This document shows positions 62,115 to 64,000 of a stretch of 64,000 nucleotides of DNA, one piece after another (within the stretch, counting starts at the first letter, position 1; every line of letters begins with the position of its first letter). The translations under genes were made by a program, and so were the position numbers. A model generated the notes under the pieces. The model made no database searches and was not told the origin of the DNA. It saw only the letters and a program-made list of their open reading frames with translations. The DNA is from Phalacrocorax aristotelis (lineage: Eukaryota; Chordata; Aves; Suliformes; Phalacrocoracidae): assembly GCF_949628215.1 (NCBI RefSeq), contig NC_134282.1, positions 17,960,723-18,024,722 of the forward strand. The letters are read 5' to 3'.

Positions 62115-64000
62115 CTGAATCACAAACAGACAAGGTGGAGCAGATGGGGCAGGGCAGGGCAATACACTCATTTCAAACCAAAGCTTCACTGTAAAACTCA
62201 TCAAGCTGTTCAAAAGCACGTGAACTACAGCACCAACTTCTACCAGTGGCACTGAGCAGCAAGGAAAGGCGCGGTCTAATCAGTCACCTGTTGGGAGTTA
62301 CAAGGGAAGGACATGGTGGGATGCTGTGAAAACAGTGAGCCTGGGGTTTGGGGGAGACAAACGGCTGCTGCTACAGGTCACACACCAAGTCCTAGCAGTG
62401 ACATGGCCTGAAACAGTATGCACACAGGAGCTAGGAGGGCAGAAGACAGCAAGGTAGCAAGAAGGTTTAGCAGCTCTCTACATGCAGTTTAGATGCTGTA
62501 GGGGGTTAGCAATGGGATGCAGAGCCCTTCCCTCTACTTGACCACAACCTGTAAGATCAGATGGTGGCCATGCCACAGCTTGTCAGCAACTGCACAGCCA
62601 GGGCTGGCAGCCAAAACCCAGTACTCCAGAGACAGGTCAGCATCCGTGCAGAGAGCGGGCCAGCAGCTACGGGGGCCAGCCCTCTGCAGAGGCCACAGAC
62701 CCATCTCCCAAGGAGGGACACATCCAAGATAAGGTGCAGGACACTGGGGTGTCCTCCACCAGCTCCCCAACAGCCCTGAGCTGCCCCACATCCCTCCTCG
62801 GTGCAAGTCCCAGGTACCAGGCAGTACCCAGCGGTACCTTCATCACTCATCTTTCCTCTCACTCCAGCAGGTTAAACCCTGACAGGGAATTCAGCTCAAT
62901 GGTGGAAGGACCCTGGGACAGGAGACTCTTCCAGCAGTACAAGGCAAGCAGAAACCCTGCTTCATTGCAGACAGACTTCCAGAAAAAGGAAGGAGTGCAG
63001 GTAAGGGGAAAGTACTAAAGGTCAGGACAGAAGAAAGGCCAATGCCACAACCTTCAGCCCAGCAGGTCTCCTATTTTGTACCTCTGGGAAGCTCTAGGAA
63101 CAGGGTCTGCACTGACCACACCACCCCCAAACACAGGCTTACGGCTCCCCCTGACTCAGTGGCCCTGTGCCTGGCTTGGGGAGGCACAGCTCAGGGTCCC
63201 TGCTCCTCCACCCCAAGCAGGTCAGCTACCAGACCTGCGCAGAGCTGAACCAATCCCAGCCAGGCACCAACTGCACACTGAGGACGAGGGAATCACCACC
63301 CCCCGAGCCGTTGGCTCCCCTAGGAACAGCGGGGATGCCCTGGCAGCAAGGGGAACAAGTCCCTGTCCTGCCTGTAAACCAACAGGCTCACACTAGCGAA
63401 GTTCAGCATGGCTGCTTCACCCTCCTTGTTTGACATCCATTGCTGGAAACAGGCTCAGGAAAGCACCCTAATTGCTAAGGAATCCACATATCTACATCAT
63501 GTGAACAGACTTCTAGCTGCAGAAAATAGGGAACTCAGGCAAATGTAGCCCCCTGACCATGGAGGGCACTGGCTAGACATACCCGCCATGCTCTGGTGCC
63601 TTTGGCTCTGCACAGGAAGACACCACATGGTCCTATACTATGATAAACGTGAGCAAACAGCAGGGCACATGCAGCACAGTCTGGGCCAAGTGTTATGGGG
63701 AGGCAGAGCTAGCACACTCAGGCACTGGCATCATCTCAGGGATGGCAGAGGGAGCCAAACCTGACCCTAGGCTTCCATAGGGGCTACCACTGGGATCCTG
63801 CCACTGCTCACTTCCCAACCTTAACTGCAGACATTCCCCAAAAGGCTCCAGTTAACTGCCCAAAACACCTCTGCTGCCAATGCTATCATCAGGAGTTCCT
63901 ATAAGGCTCATGAACAGCCCCCCAACCCAAGGCCATCACCCCAGGCTCTGTATGCCAGCTTCAGGCCAGGATGAGCGCCCCTGGATTAACCCCTGGGCTG
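62115..64000 (-). other. RUBCN: RUBCN intron continuing past the right edge
   Basis: The exon at 62114 is preceded by a normal acceptor (GATTCAG). No further RUBCN exon was recognised up to 64,000, and no repeat or RNA gene was seen. A short, poorly conserved exon could have been missed. Confidence 0.55.

Noticed and set aside
1-64000. Endogenous viral or LTR elements, LINE/SINE copies, tRNA or rRNA genes
   Set aside because: I looked for polymerase-like protein motifs, paired terminal repeats, poly-A-tailed elements and cloverleaf-like sequences and found none I could support by eye; old fragments could be missed.

Overview
The window is vertebrate nuclear DNA, most likely from a bird. Four things suggest this. 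It is gene-dense and GC-rich with short introns, as on an avian microchromosome. I see no recognisable SINE or LINE load. It carries an intact class II CPD photolyase gene, which placental mammals lack. The gene set (TNK2, MUC4-like, MUC20-like) matches the human 3q29 mucin neighbourhood, joined here to RUBCN. The species cannot be fixed from sequence alone, and a turtle or crocodilian is not formally excluded.

Layout. 1-8,020: the 3' half of TNK2 (+), with SH3 end, CRIB, clathrin box, PPxY, Mig6-homology and UBA regions; the kinase exons lie left of the window. A CpG-rich patch sits in the first intron seen. 8,021-9,982: intergenic. 9,983-24,592: a MUC4 orthologue (+) with signal exon, mucin exon, NIDO, AMOP, VWD, EGF/SEA-like and transmembrane exons, carrying several stops and frameshifts, so probably a pseudogene. 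26,631-38,745: a second NIDO-AMOP mucin on the - strand. It is fully open (2,057 codons by my exon model), has a TATA box and signal peptide, and ends in a short acidic tail instead of VWD-EGF-TM. The two MUC4 relatives are tail to tail.

38,920-43,626: intergenic. 43,627-46,390: an intact five-exon MUC20-like gene (-). 47,899-49,891: a tandem copy of its 5' half (signal peptide plus a larger mucin exon), either a second promoter and first exons of the same gene or a truncated paralogue. 50,436-53,427: class II CPD photolyase (+, nine exons, 502 aa), with a D-box-like light-response motif and a period-shifting minisatellite just upstream. 54,440 to beyond 64,000: the 3' half of RUBCN (-), covering its cysteine-rich Rab7-binding RH domain and a long 3' UTR, convergent with the photolyase.

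The main biological point is the mucin cluster. The locus that keeps the ancestral MUC4 position, orientation and domain set is decaying, while an inverted paralogue that dropped VWD, EGF and membrane anchor is intact and looks like a secreted apomucin. The neighbouring MUC20-like gene has also duplicated its mucin-coding half. This looks like lineage-specific remodelling of epithelial or luminal mucins.
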